64,000 nt of DNA from Brachybacterium sp. YJGR34 (GTDB taxonomy: Bacteria; Actinomycetota; Actinomycetes; Actinomycetales; Dermabacteraceae), in assembly GCF_003347015.1 (NCBI RefSeq), contig NZ_PNFB01000014.1, positions 32,465 to 96,464 of the forward strand. The letters are read 5' to 3'. The translations under genes and the position numbers were made by a program. Below, piece by piece: positions 39,927-48,966 of the stretch. The notes beneath the pieces are model-generated. The model searched no databases and had not been told where the DNA came from. It saw only the letters and a program-made list of their open reading frames with translations. Numbering within the stretch: the stretch's first letter is position 1; every line of letters starts with the position of its first letter.

Positions 39927-41039
39927 GTGATGAGCGAGATCGAGATCGGCCGCAACAAGCGGGGGCGCCGCAGCTACAGCTTCGACGACGTGGCGGTGGT
40001 GCCGTCCCGGCGCACCCGGGACCCGGAGGACGTCTCCACCGCCTGGCAGGTGGACGCCTACCACTTCGACATCCCGATCTTCGCCGCCCCCATGGACTCC
40101 CTCATGTCCCCGGAGACCGCGATCCGGCTCGGAGAGCTGGGCGGCCTGGGCGTGCTGGACCTCGAGGGCCTGTGGACCCGGTACGAGGACCCCACCGCGC
40201 AGTTCGATCAGATCGCCGCCGCCTCGGACGAGGAGGTGGTGCGGGTGATGCGCGAGGTGTACTCCGCGCCCATCCAGCCCGAGCTGATCCGCGACCGCAT
40301 CCAGCAGCTGCGCGACGCCGGGGTCACCGCCGCCGGCGCCCTCTCCCCGCAGCGCACCCAGGAGCACTGGAGGACCGTCGTCGACGCGGGCGTGGACCTG
40401 TTCTTCATCCGCGGCACCACGGTCTCCGCGGAGCACGTCTCCACGGGCCGTGAGCCGCTGAACCTCAAGCGTTTCATCTACGAGCTCGACGTCCCGGTGA
40501 TCGTCGGCGGCTGCGCGACGTACACCGCCGCCCTGCACCTCATGCGCACCGGCGCGGCCGGTGTGATGGTCGGCTTCGGCGGCGGGGCCTCCCAGACCAC
40601 CCAGGAGACCCTCGGGATCACCGTGCCGCTCGCGAGCGCGGTCGCGGACGTCGCCGCCGCACGGCGCGACTACATGGACGAGTCCGGCGGTCGCTACGTG
40701 CACGTCATCGCCGACGGCGGCCTGGGGCGTTCCGGCGACCTGGTCAAGGCCATCGCCTGCGGGGCCGACGGCCTGATGGTCGGCGCGGCTCTCGCGCGCG
40801 CCGAGGAGGCCGCCGGACGCGGCCACCATTGGGGGAGCGAGGCGCACCACCCCACCCTCACCCGCGGTCGCCGCGTCCAGGTGGGCACCGTCGCCCCGCT
40901 CGAGCAGATCCTCTTCGGCCCCTCGCTCGAGGCCGACGGCACCACGAACCTCGTCGGCGCGCTGCGCCATGCCATGGCCACGACCGGCTACCTGGACCTC
41001 AAGGAGTTCCAGCGCATCGAGGTCGTCACCACTGCCTGA
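39927..41039 (+). CDS. guaB3: GuaB3 family IMP dehydrogenase-related protein
   Basis: A 370-residue (beta/alpha)8-barrel relative of GuaB without CBS domains. Motifs: RNKRGRRSYSFDDVAVVPSRR, FAAPMDSLMSPETAI, VIVGGCATYTAALHLMRTGA, VIADGGLGRSGDLVKAIACGADGLMVG and the C-terminal GTTNLVGALRHAMATTGYLDLKEFQ. The loop equivalent to GPGSICTTR reads GGGASQTTQ, so the catalytic Cys of GuaB is absent, as in the actinobacterial GuaB3 group. Function in actinobacteria is unsettled; it may be regulatory or a divergent enzyme. Leaderless GTG start. Confidence 0.9.
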   Translation: MMSEIEIGRNKRGRRSYSFDDVAVVPSRRTRDPEDVSTAWQVDAYHFDIPIFAAPMDSLMSPETAIRLGELGGLGVLDLEGLWTRYEDPTAQFDQIAAASDEEVVRVMREVYSAPIQPELIRDRIQQLRDAGVTAAGALSPQRTQEHWRTVVDAGVDLFFIRGTTVSAEHVSTGREPLNLKRFIYELDVPVIVGGCATYTAALHLMRTGAAGVMVGFGGGASQTTQETLGITVPLASAVADVAAARRDYMDESGGRYVHVIADGGLGRSGDLVKAIACGADGLMVGAALARAEEAAGRGHHWGSEAHHPTLTRGRRVQVGTVAPLEQILFGPSLEADGTTNLVGALRHAMATTGYLDLKEFQRIEVVTTA

Positions 41040-41105
41040 GGACGTCACCGTCCTGACGCGCTGTCAGAAACAGCGGGTGCGCGCCCGGCCGCGCGCGTGG
41101 TGTCC

Positions 41106-41708
41106 TCAGGACCGCACGCGCGCGATGATGCCCCAGACCAGCAGGGCGATCGCGAGGACCAGCCCGACCGCCGGCAGCACCAGGCCGACGCCGGCGCCGA
41201 GGAGGATGCTGGTCACCCCGAAGTCGCTGAGCGCGACATCGCTCGCGCCCTCGCACATCACGGTGACCTCCGCTCTGCCGTCGGCCTGCACCTCGTAGAT
41301 CTCGACGTACTCGATGCCGTCGACCTCGCCGACGGAGTATCCCTCGTGGGCGGTGTGCTCGGTGGTGACTCCCTGCCCGGTGATCTCGCAGGTCACGGCC
41401 TGTGCTTCGGTCGCCGGGACCGCGATGCCGTACACGGACATCGCACTCGCCTCGAAGGTGCCGCCCCGGGGGTCCAGCGGGGTGAGGGACATCGAACCCA
41501 TCCCCGCGATGACGAGGCCGACGAAGCCCAGCAGCAGCGGCACCAGCGCGAAGCCGACGAGGTTGAGCACGATCCCGATGCCGCCGGCCACCATCCGCTT
41601 CATCCCTCGCCGCCGCCGCGGCGGGGCCGGGTAGGCCGGGCCGGGCATGACGCCGTAGGGGCCCGGGCCCGCGGACGGAGGGGGAACAGGGCCGTGGGGA
41701 GAGGTCAT
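41106..41708 (-). CDS. Membrane protein, tandem paralogue A
   Basis: A 200-residue protein. Pro-rich N-terminus, helix at about 42-69, an extracytoplasmic domain of about 95 residues, and a C-terminal helix at about 168-195. The outer domain shows AVTCEITG (Cys107), VEIYEV and CEGASDVALS (Cys152), which could form one disulfide. The same blocks recur in the neighbour at 41756. No recognised family. GGAAGG precedes the ATG. Convergent with guaB3. Confidence 0.7.
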   Translation of the reverse strand: MTSPHGPVPPPSAGPGPYGVMPGPAYPAPPRRRRGMKRMVAGGIGIVLNLVGFALVPLLLGFVGLVIAGMGSMSLTPLDPRGGTFEASAMSVYGIAVPATEAQAVTCEITGQGVTTEHTAHEGYSVGEVDGIEYVEIYEVQADGRAEVTVMCEGASDVALSDFGVTSILLGAGVGLVLPAVGLVLAIALLVWGIIARVRS

Positions 41709-41755
41709 CGAAGGCCTTCCGGGGGAGTGCGCACAGGGGTCTCCCAGAGTATGAC

Positions 41756-42316
41756 TCAGCCCCGCAGCGAGCGGCGCAGAGCCACCAGGCCCCATGCCAG
41801 CAGCGCGAGACTCACGGCGAGAGCGACGGCGGGCAGCGCCCAGCGGAGCGGGGAGCCGGCGAGGGATGAGGAGAGGTCCAGGGTGGACAGCGCCACCGCG
41901 CTCGCACCCTCGCAGGCCACCGAGATCTCCTGGGCGGAGCTCGGCACGATCTCGTAGATCTCCTGATAGGTGACGCCGTCGAGCTCGCCGGGCTCGAGGC
42001 CCTTGGCGGCCGTGTGCGTGACATCGACATCCGCTCCGGTGATCTCGCAGGTCACCGCATCGGCCTCCGCGGACGGCACCGTCACGGCGTAGATCGCCGT
42101 CGACTCCGCGGAGAAGGTCGCGCCCGCAGGGTCGAGCGGATCCAGCTGCAGCGCCCCGGTGCCCGCGGCGATCACGCCCAGCACGGCGAGAACCTGCGGC
42201 ACCACGACGAAGCCGACCAGGCTGAGCACGGCGCCGAGACCGCCGAGGAAGATGCGCTTCCTCCCGGGGCGGATCCGCTCGGGCTTGCGACCGGGGTCGA
42301 GGGGCGCGGTGCTCAC
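41756..42316 (-). CDS. Membrane protein, tandem paralogue B (coupled to ackA)
   Basis: A 186-residue relative of the protein at 41106, with the same layout: helix at about 25-50, outer domain, C-terminal helix at about 158-180. Shared blocks are AVTCEITG (Cys90), QEIYEI and CEGASAVALS (Cys135). GTG 42316 overlaps the ackA stop by GTGA, so it is translated with the acetate operon. Function unknown. Confidence 0.7.
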   Translation of the reverse strand: MSTAPLDPGRKPERIRPGRKRIFLGGLGAVLSLVGFVVVPQVLAVLGVIAAGTGALQLDPLDPAGATFSAESTAIYAVTVPSAEADAVTCEITGADVDVTHTAAKGLEPGELDGVTYQEIYEIVPSSAQEISVACEGASAVALSTLDLSSSLAGSPLRWALPAVALAVSLALLAWGLVALRRSLRG

Positions 42317-43617
42317 CGGGCCCCGGCCGGGGGCTGCGGGGCGGGCGTCCGCGCCGCCTCCAGGGACTGCTGCGCGATGGCGAGCTCCTCGTCCGTCGGC
42401 AGCACGAGCACGGTGACCGGTGAATCGTCGGCGCTGATCACGCGGGCCTCCTGCGAGCGCTCGGCGTTGCGGGCGGGGTCCAGCACGATCCCGAAGGACT
42501 CGAGGCCGCTCAGCGCCCGCTCCCGCACCTCCGGCACGTTCTCGCCGATCCCGGCGGTGAAGGTGATGACGTCCAGTCCGCCGAGCACGAAGGCGTAGGA
42601 GCCGATGTACTTCCGCAGCCGGTGCACGTAGATCTGCATGGCGAGCTCGGCGTCCCGGTCCCCGTCCCGGATCGCGGCGGTGATGTCGCGGAAGTCGCTC
42701 ATGCCGCACAGCCCCTGCATGCCTGAGCGCTTGTTGAGCAGGGTGTCGATCTCGTCGATGTCCAGACCCGCGCTGCGGTGCAGGTGCGCGTACACGGTCG
42801 GGTCGATGTCCCCGGTGCGGGTGCCCATCACGAGCCCCTCCAGAGGGGTCAGCCCCATGGAGGTGTCCACCGGCACGCCGCCGCGCACCGCGGAGGCGGA
42901 GGCGCCGTTGCCCAGGTGCAGCACGATCTGCTTGAGGTCGGTCACGTCCCGGCCCTCCGCCGCGAGGCGGGCGCTGACCTGCGAGGAGACGTAGTCGTGG
43001 CTCGTGCCGTGGGCGCCGTAGCGGCGGATGCGGTGCTCGTCCGCCACGGCCTTGTTCAGCGCGTAGGTGCGGGAGGCCTCCGGCAGCCGGGTGAAGAACG
43101 CGGTGTCGAACACGGCGATGTGCGGCACGTCCGGGAAGAGCATGCGCGCGGCGTCGATGCCGTCCACCGCCGCGGGGTTGTGGAGCGGGGCGAGAGAGCC
43201 GAGATCGGCGATCTGGTCCCGCACCCACGAGTCGATGCGGGTGGGCTGCGAGAAGCGCTGCCCGCCCTGCACCACGCGATGGCCCACGGCGACGATCCGC
43301 GCGTCCTGCAGGGACAGCTGCACCTGCTCGAACAGGTCGGTGACCACGCGCATCGCGGCCACGTGGTCGGGCACCTCGCCGCGGTGCGGGGCGTGGGCGT
43401 TGCCGGCGGTGATGCGGGCGCTGCCCTCGTCCAGGCCGATGCGCTCGACGATCCCGGTGGCGAACACCTCCTGCGTCAGCGGATCCACCAGCTGGAACTT
43501 CAGCGAGGAGGAGCCGGAGTTGATGACCAGCACGGTCGAGGCGTCGCTGCCGGGCACGGCGACGCCCACCTCGGCGCCGTCCGAGGCGCCGGCTGCGGGC
43601 TGCGGGGCGGTGCTCAT
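42313..43617 (-). CDS. ackA: Acetate kinase
   Basis: A 434-residue acetate kinase that interconverts acetyl phosphate and acetate with ATP. Signature motifs VINSGSSSLKFQLVD near the N-terminus (about 29-45) and HLGNGASASAVRGG plus the MGLTPLEGLVMGTRTGDIDP block are present. TFTAGIGENVPEVRE follows near the C-terminus. Slightly long (about 400 is usual) because of a 25-residue N-terminal extension. ATG 43617 overlaps the pta stop by ATGA. Confidence 0.97.
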   Translation of the reverse strand: MSTAPQPAAGASDGAEVGVAVPGSDASTVLVINSGSSSLKFQLVDPLTQEVFATGIVERIGLDEGSARITAGNAHAPHRGEVPDHVAAMRVVTDLFEQVQLSLQDARIVAVGHRVVQGGQRFSQPTRIDSWVRDQIADLGSLAPLHNPAAVDGIDAARMLFPDVPHIAVFDTAFFTRLPEASRTYALNKAVADEHRIRRYGAHGTSHDYVSSQVSARLAAEGRDVTDLKQIVLHLGNGASASAVRGGVPVDTSMGLTPLEGLVMGTRTGDIDPTVYAHLHRSAGLDIDEIDTLLNKRSGMQGLCGMSDFRDITAAIRDGDRDAELAMQIYVHRLRKYIGSYAFVLGGLDVITFTAGIGENVPEVRERALSGLESFGIVLDPARNAERSQEARVISADDSPVTVLVLPTDEELAIAQQSLEAARTPAPQPPAGAR

Positions 43618-45704
43618 GAGGGGGAGTCCTCCGGGGTCTCGGTGGCCTGGGCCTGGATCGCGGTGATGACGACGGTGTTGATGATGTCCTCGACCAGGGC
43701 GCCCCGGGAGAGGTCGTTGACCGGTTTGTTCAGGCCCTGCAGGACCGGGCCGATGGCGATCGCGCCGGCGGAGCGCTGGACGGCCTTGTAGGTGTTGTTG
43801 CCCGTGTTCAGGTCCGGGAAGACGAACACCGTCGCGCGGCCGGCCACCGAGGAGTCGGGCAGCTTCGTCTTGGCGACCGAGGCGTCCACGGCGGCGTCGT
43901 ACTGGATCGGACCTTCGACGACCAGCGCGGGATGCTGGTCCCGCACCAGGGCGGTCGCCTCCCGCACCTTGTCGACGTCGGCCCCGGAGCCGGAGGTGCC
44001 GGTGGAGTAGGAGAGCATCGCGATCCGCGGGTCCACCCCGAATCGGGCGGCGGTGGTCGCGGACTGCGCGGCGATGTCCGCGAGCTGCTCCGCCGTCGGA
44101 TCCGGATTCACGGCGCAGTCGCCGTAGACCAGGACGCGGTCCTCGAGCGCCATGAGGAACACCGAGGAGACGATCTGCGCCCCGGGCCGGGTCTTGATGA
44201 TCTCGAAGGAGGGGCGGATGGTGTGCGCGGTGGAGTGGATCGCGCCGGAGACCATCCCGTCGGCCTCGCCGAGCTGCACCATCATGGTGCCGAAGTAGGA
44301 GACGTCCTGGACCCGCTCCCGCGCCTGCTCGAGGGTCACGCCCTTCTTCGCGCGCAGCCGCGCGTATTCGGCGGCGAAGCGCTCGACGTGCTCCGGATCG
44401 TGCGGGGAGACGACGGCGGCCTCGGAGATGTCGTGGCCCAGCTGGGAGGCCTGCGAGCGGATCACCCGCTCGTCGCCCAGCAGGATCAGGTCCGCGACGC
44501 CGCGGGCGAGGATCGTCTCCGCGGCGGCGATGATGCGCGGCTCCTCGCCCTCGGGCAGCACGATCCGCTTGCGCTCGCCGCGGGCGCGCGCGAGCAGCTC
44601 GAACTCGAACATCATCGGGGTGACCACGTCGCTGCGGCTCACCTCGAGCCGGCTCAGCAGGTCCTGGGTGGGGAAGTGCTCGGCGACGGCGCGGCGGGCG
44701 GCATCCAGCTTCTGGGCGCTGCCGGCGTTCAGGCGCCCGCGCGAGCGGGCGATGCGCACCGCGGTGTCGAAGGTGGACAGCTCGGTGGCGATGATCGGCA
44801 GGTCCTGCTGCACGCCGGAGATGAGGCGCTCCACCTCGTCGGGGACGTCGTAGCCGCCGGTGAGCACGATCGCGGCCAGTGCGGGGAAGGTGCCGGACTG
44901 CTGGGCCATGATCAGCCCGGGCAGCAGGTCGTAGCGGTCACCGGGGGCGATCACCGTGCAGTTCTCGGTGAGGCGGCTGAGCACGTTGGGCAGGCTCATG
45001 GCGGCCACCACGGTGCTGACGGAGACCCGGTCCAGCCACTCGGCATTGCCCTGCAGGAGGGTGCCCTCCACCGAGTCCTTCACCTCCTGCACCGTCGGCG
45101 CCATGATGACGGGGTTCTCGGGGATCGCGGCGACCAGCACGCCGGGGACCTTCGCGGCCACGGCGGTGCGCACCGCCTCGAGCGCCTCGTCCGCGGCGCG
45201 GTTGACGGTCACGGCGATCGGCATCGAGTGGTGTCCGGCGAACTCCGCGACGGAGACCGCCGCGAGCGCGGCGATCTGGTCCGGGCTGCGCTCCATGCCG
45301 GAGAGGACCACCACCACGGCGGCGCCCATGTTGGCGGCCACCTCGGCGTTGAAGGCCAGCTCGGTGGGGTTGGCGAGGTCGTCGTAGTCGGAACCCAGCA
45401 CCACGATCACGGCGTAGCGCTCGGCGAGCTCCCGGTGCTTGGCGAGGATCCGCTCATGGGCGGCATCGGGGTCGGAGAGCACCAGCTCGTAGCCCACCCC
45501 GATCGCATCCTCGTAGTCCTGGTCGACGGCGGGATGGCTGGTGAGCAGGTCGACGGCGTAGTCACGCGCATGGTCGGCCTTGACGACGGGGCGGTACACC
45601 CCGACGCGATCGGATCGGGACGCGAGGGCTTCGAGCAGGCCGAAAGCCACGATGGACTTGCCGGTCATCCCCTCAGGGCTGGCGATATACACACTCTGCG
45701 ACAC
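43614..45704 (-). CDS. pta: Phosphate acetyltransferase
   Basis: A 696-residue long-form Pta converting acetyl-CoA to acetyl phosphate. The N-terminal P-loop-like domain (about 1-210, ASPEGMTGKS) and DRTGG regulatory domain (about 215-330) precede the catalytic PTA_PTB domain (about 370-690: IVLPEGEEPRIIAAA, GEADGMVSGAIHSTAHTIRPSFE, DCAVNPDPTAEQLADIA, MLSYSTGTSGSG). GTG 45704 is chosen because TATGCT lies 6 bp upstream; the longer frame adds a low-complexity leader. Operon: pta-ackA-membrane protein B. Confidence 0.96.
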   Translation of the reverse strand: MSQSVYIASPEGMTGKSIVAFGLLEALASRSDRVGVYRPVVKADHARDYAVDLLTSHPAVDQDYEDAIGVGYELVLSDPDAAHERILAKHRELAERYAVIVVLGSDYDDLANPTELAFNAEVAANMGAAVVVVLSGMERSPDQIAALAAVSVAEFAGHHSMPIAVTVNRAADEALEAVRTAVAAKVPGVLVAAIPENPVIMAPTVQEVKDSVEGTLLQGNAEWLDRVSVSTVVAAMSLPNVLSRLTENCTVIAPGDRYDLLPGLIMAQQSGTFPALAAIVLTGGYDVPDEVERLISGVQQDLPIIATELSTFDTAVRIARSRGRLNAGSAQKLDAARRAVAEHFPTQDLLSRLEVSRSDVVTPMMFEFELLARARGERKRIVLPEGEEPRIIAAAETILARGVADLILLGDERVIRSQASQLGHDISEAAVVSPHDPEHVERFAAEYARLRAKKGVTLEQARERVQDVSYFGTMMVQLGEADGMVSGAIHSTAHTIRPSFEIIKTRPGAQIVSSVFLMALEDRVLVYGDCAVNPDPTAEQLADIAAQSATTAARFGVDPRIAMLSYSTGTSGSGADVDKVREATALVRDQHPALVVEGPIQYDAAVDASVAKTKLPDSSVAGRATVFVFPDLNTGNNTYKAVQRSAGAIAIGPVLQGLNKPVNDLSRGALVEDIINTVVITAIQAQATETPEDSPS

Positions 45705-45710
45705 GCCCCC

Positions 45711-45716
45711 AGCATA
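45711..45716 (-). promoter_or_regulatory. -10 box for leaderless pta operon
   Basis: Minus-strand TATGCT, 6 bp before GTG 45704. It fixes the pta start. Confidence 0.5.
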
Positions 45717-45732
45717 GGCGTGCCTCCTGACG

Positions 45733-45767
45733 GCCGGCCGGGACCGTGGTACCGGCCGGCGACCACG
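45733..45767. promoter_or_regulatory. Overlapping inverted repeats between pta and SURF1 genes
   Basis: GCCGGCCGG-N10-CCGGCCGGC (45733-45760) overlaps a second pair CGTGGT-N11-ACCACG (45745-45767). It lies between divergent starts, so it is more likely an operator than a terminator. The regulator is unknown. Confidence 0.4.
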
Positions 45768-45848
45768 CTCAGGGGGTAGGGCATCCGAGGGCGGGGCCGG
45801 GCGTGTGAGGGTCGTCGCCCGCCCGGAGGGGTCCCAGTCCCGGTTCCG

Positions 45849-45854
45849 TACCAT
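45849..45854 (+). promoter_or_regulatory. -10 box for leaderless SURF1 gene
   Basis: TACCAT, then 7 bp, then ATG 45862. Confidence 0.5.
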
Positions 45855-45861
45855 GGGCGCC

Positions 45862-46731
45862 ATGCTCCGCATCGCCCTCCGTCCCCGCTATCTGGGGCTG
45901 CTCGCCGCCATGGTGGTGGCGACGATCGTGTGCGGTGTGCTGGCCGGCTGGCAGTGGGACCGCGCGCATCACGCGCTGACCGAGAAGGCGAACGGCGCCG
46001 AGCAGCTCGGGGACCTGCGCGAGGTGGTCCAGCCCGGCGACGCCGTGACCAATGCGATCGTCGGCGACACCGTCACCGTCTCCGGCCGCTACGCGTCCGG
46101 CCAGCAGATCATCGTCCCCGGCCGCTCCGTGGGGGAGGTCGAGGCTGTCATCGTGGTCTCCGACCTGCTCGTCGAGCTCGAGGACGGCACCCTCGCCCAC
46201 CTCCCCGTCGCTCGCGGCTGGCTCCCGGCCGAGGAGATCACCGGCCCGGACGGCGCCCTGGACCCGGAGCTCGCCCCGGCCCCGCCGGAGGGCGAGGTCG
46301 CGCTCTCGGGACGGCTCGAGGCCAGCGAGGCGGCCACCGGCGGCCTCTCCGCCTCGGTCGCCTCCGAGATCGCCACCCCGCTGCTGGTCAACGAGTGGGG
46401 ATCGCCGATGTACGCCGGCTATCTCGCGCTCGACGAGCCGGGCGGCGGGCTCCAGCCCCTCCCCGCCGCCGAGTCGCGGTTCTCGCAGGGTCTGGACTGG
46501 CAGAACATCGGCTACTCCTTCCAGTGGGTCCTGTTCGGCCTCTTCTTCCTCTACCTGTGGTGGCGGTCGGTGCGCACCGCCCGCCTCGACGAGCTGGCGG
46601 ACCAGCGCGAGGCGATGCAGCGCACGCTCGGGGACGCGGCGCCCCCGGCCGACGGCTCCGCGGCTCCGCTCGCCACGACCCCGCCCGGCCCCCGGACCTC
46701 CACCGATCAGCTCTCCGACAAGGACGTGTGA
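45862..46731 (+). CDS. SURF1 family protein
   Basis: A 289-residue membrane protein of the SURF1/SHY1 group, linked to cytochrome-c-oxidase assembly. It has an N-terminal helix (about 9-29), a soluble extracytoplasmic domain with the family strands (VTVSGRYASGQQIIVPGRS, LPVARGWLPAEE) and a second helix near 215-235 (NIGYSFQWVLFGLFFLYLWW). The last 50 residues are a cytoplasmic Ala/Pro-rich tail. Leaderless start, downstream gene 3 bp away. Confidence 0.88.
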   Translation: MLRIALRPRYLGLLAAMVVATIVCGVLAGWQWDRAHHALTEKANGAEQLGDLREVVQPGDAVTNAIVGDTVTVSGRYASGQQIIVPGRSVGEVEAVIVVSDLLVELEDGTLAHLPVARGWLPAEEITGPDGALDPELAPAPPEGEVALSGRLEASEAATGGLSASVASEIATPLLVNEWGSPMYAGYLALDEPGGGLQPLPAAESRFSQGLDWQNIGYSFQWVLFGLFFLYLWWRSVRTARLDELADQREAMQRTLGDAAPPADGSAAPLATTPPGPRTSTDQLSDKDV

Positions 46732-46734
46732 CCC

Positions 46735-47151
46735 GTGCCCACAGCCCGACCCCTCGACGAAGTCGCCGTCAGGACCTCCTTCGCCCGCTTCCGCGTGGCC
46801 TCCATCGTCGAGGGCATCGCGCTGCTGGTGCTGGTGTCGATCATGGTGATGCGCTACGTCGTCTTCGGCGGCGACGGCTGGTTCACCACCACCTCGCCGT
46901 TCTGGGAGCACGTCTCCTCGGTGTGGTCCCCGATCCACGGGCTGATCTACATGGTCTACGTGGTCCTGGGCTTCGACCTCTGGGTGAAGATGCGCTGGGC
47001 GCTGCCGCGGATGCTGCTGCTGATGTTCTTCGGCGTGGTCCCGGTGCTGTCCTTCTTCGGGGAGCGCTGGACCCATCAGGCGATGGAGGACGACCTCGCC
47101 CGTCGGCCCACCCTGCAGGACGAGCAGGATCCCGCGACCGGGGTGGAGTGA
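46735..47151 (+). CDS. DUF3817 membrane protein
   Basis: A 138-residue protein of the DUF3817 family: three predicted helices at about 22-40, 62-80 and 90-112, with the family-like FRVASIVEGIALLVLV, SPIHGLIYMVYVV and LPRMLLLMFFGVVPVLSFFGERW. Members sit near SURF1 and guaA in many actinobacteria. Function unknown. GTG start 3 bp after the SURF1 stop, with AGGA 10 nt upstream. Confidence 0.88.
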   Translation: MPTARPLDEVAVRTSFARFRVASIVEGIALLVLVSIMVMRYVVFGGDGWFTTTSPFWEHVSSVWSPIHGLIYMVYVVLGFDLWVKMRWALPRMLLLMFFGVVPVLSFFGERWTHQAMEDDLARRPTLQDEQDPATGVE

Positions 47152-47225
47152 CGCGCCGCGACGCGGTGCGGGGCGGTACCGCCGATCTCACGTCGCTCCG
47201 GCGCGAGGTGCCGGGGTCGTCGGCC

Positions 47226-47231
47226 TAGGAT
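47226..47231 (+). promoter_or_regulatory. -10 box for leaderless guaA
   Basis: TAGGAT, then 7 bp, then GTG 47239. The alternative ATG 47230 lies inside the -10 box. Confidence 0.5.
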
Positions 47232-47238
47232 GGTGGGC

Positions 47239-48849
47239 GTGAGCACCGCTGAGAACACCGACGCCGATCCGGTCCTCGTCGTCGACTTCGGGGCCCAGTA
47301 CGCGCAGCTGATCGCGCGCCGGGTCCGCGAGGCCGACGTCTACTCCGAGGTCGTGCCCCACACGATGCCCGTCGAGGAGATCCTCGCCCGCAAGCCGCTG
47401 GCGATCATCCTCTCCGGCGGCCCCAGCTCCGTCTACGCCGAGGGCGCCCCGCGCCTGGATCCCGCCCTGCTCGAGGCCGGCGTCCCGGTCCTGGGTCTGT
47501 GCTACGGCTTCCAGTCCATCGCCGCGGCCCTCGGCGGCACCGCCGCGGAGACGGGGGTGCGCGAGTACGGCGCGACCCGGCTCTCGGCCCTGGACAGCTC
47601 CTCGGTGCTGCTGGACGGCCAGGACCTCGAGCAGAACGTCTGGATGAGCCACGGCGACTGCGTCAGCGAGGCCCCGGCCGGCTTCCGCGTCATCGCGACC
47701 TCCGCCGCGAGCCCCGTCGCCGCCTTCGAGGATCCCGAGCGCCGCATCTACGGCGTGCAGTGGCACCCCGAGGTGGGCCACTCCGACCGCGGCCAGGAGG
47801 TGCTCGAGAACTTCCTGTACCGCGGCGCCGGCGTCGCACCGTCCTGGACCACGGGCAATGTCATCGAGGAGCAGGTGGAGCGGATCCGCGCCCAGGTGGG
47901 CGAGGGCTCCGCGATCTGCGCCCTCTCCGGCGGGGTGGACTCCGCCGTGGCCGCCGCCCTCGTCCAGCGCGCCATCGGCGACCGTCTCACCTGTGTGTAC
48001 GTCGACCACGGGCTCATGCGCCAGGACGAGTCCGCGCAGATCGAGAAGACCTTCGGCGAGTCCACCGGCGGCGCGAAGCTCGTCGTGGTGGACGCCGAGG
48101 AGCAGTTCCTCGACGCGCTCGCCGGCGTCACGGATCCCGAGCAGAAGCGCAAGATCATCGGCCGCGAGTTCATCCGCACCTTCGAGCAGGCCCAGGCGGA
48201 CATCCTCCGCGCGCAGGGCGTGGTCCAGGGCGAGGGCGAGCAGGCGCACGCCGAGTCCAAGGCCTTCCTGGTCCAGGGCACCCTGTACCCGGACGTCGTC
48301 GAGTCCGGCGGCGGCGAGGGCGCGGCCAACATCAAGAGCCATCACAACGTGGGCGGCCTGCCCGAGGACCTCTCCTTCGAGCTGGTCGAGCCGCTGCGCA
48401 CCCTGTTCAAGGACGAGGTCCGCGCGGTCGGCTCCGAGCTGGGACTGCCGGACGAGATCGTCTGGCGCCAGCCCTTCCCGGGCCCCGGCCTGGGCATCCG
48501 GATCATCGGCGAGGCCACCAAGGAGCGCCTGGACATCCTGCGCCGGGCCGATGCGATCGCCCGCGCCGAGCTCACCGCCGCCGGTCTGGACCGCGACATC
48601 TGGCAGTGCCCCGTGGTGCTGCTGGCCGAGGTCCGCTCCGTGGGCGTCCAGGGCGACGGCCGCACCTACGGCCACCCGGTCGTGCTGCGCCCCGTCACCA
48701 GCGACGACGCGATGACCGCGGACTGGGCCAAGGTCCCCTACGAGGTGCTCTCCCGGATCTCGACCCGCATCACCAACGAGGTCTCCGAGATCAACCGCGT
48801 CACCCTCGACATCACGAGCAAGCCCCCGGGCACGATCGAGTGGGAGTGA
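47239..48849 (+). CDS. guaA: GMP synthase (glutamine-hydrolysing)
   Basis: A 536-residue bifunctional enzyme that aminates XMP to GMP. The class I glutamine amidotransferase domain (about 1-205) has nucleophile Cys in LGLCYGFQS and His/Glu in [10 protein letters not shown]. The ATP pyrophosphatase domain (about 215-410) has the P-loop [15 protein letters not shown], and the C-terminal dimerisation domain ends in [10 protein letters not shown]. Acts after GuaB (35281). GTG start set by the leaderless -10. Confidence 0.97.
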   Translation: MSTAENTDADPVLVVDFGAQYAQLIARRVREADVYSEVVPHTMPVEEILARKPLAIILSGGPSSVYAEGAPRLDPALLEAGVPVLGLCYGFQSIAAALGGTAAETGVREYGATRLSALDSSSVLLDGQDLEQNVWMSHGDCVSEAPAGFRVIATSAASPVAAFEDPERRIYGVQWHPEVGHSDRGQEVLENFLYRGAGVAPSWTTGNVIEEQVERIRAQVGEGSAICALSGGVDSAVAAALVQRAIGDRLTCVYVDHGLMRQDESAQIEKTFGESTGGAKLVVVDAEEQFLDALAGVTDPEQKRKIIGREFIRTFEQAQADILRAQGVVQGEGEQAHAESKAFLVQGTLYPDVVESGGGEGAANIKSHHNVGGLPEDLSFELVEPLRTLFKDEVRAVGSELGLPDEIVWRQPFPGPGLGIRIIGEATKERLDILRRADAIARAELTAAGLDRDIWQCPVVLLAEVRSVGVQGDGRTYGHPVVLRPVTSDDAMTADWAKVPYEVLSRISTRITNEVSEINRVTLDITSKPPGTIEWE

Positions 48850-48887
48850 CCCCGGCCCGCGGCTGAGCCGGCGAGAAAGGTGCGGTT

Positions 48888-48918
48888 CCGAACCATCCGA
48901 CGCCCGGATCTGGTTCGG
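48888..48918. terminator. Hairpin between convergent guaA and GNAT genes
   Basis: Stem CCGAACCA/TGGTTCGG extended by TCCG/CGGA after a TC bulge, loop ACGCC. A second GC-rich pair GCGCGCC..GGCGCGC follows at 48921-48945. It probably ends guaA transcripts and perhaps both. Confidence 0.65.
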
Positions 48919-48966
48919 GAGCGCGCCGGTATCGGTGGGGCGCGCCGACGCGCTGCGGCCGGGCTC

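Noticed and set aside
48884..48918. GGTTCCGAACC resembling a tRNA T-arm
   Set aside because: No acceptor, D or anticodon stem and no CCA nearby; it is part of a terminator-like hairpin.
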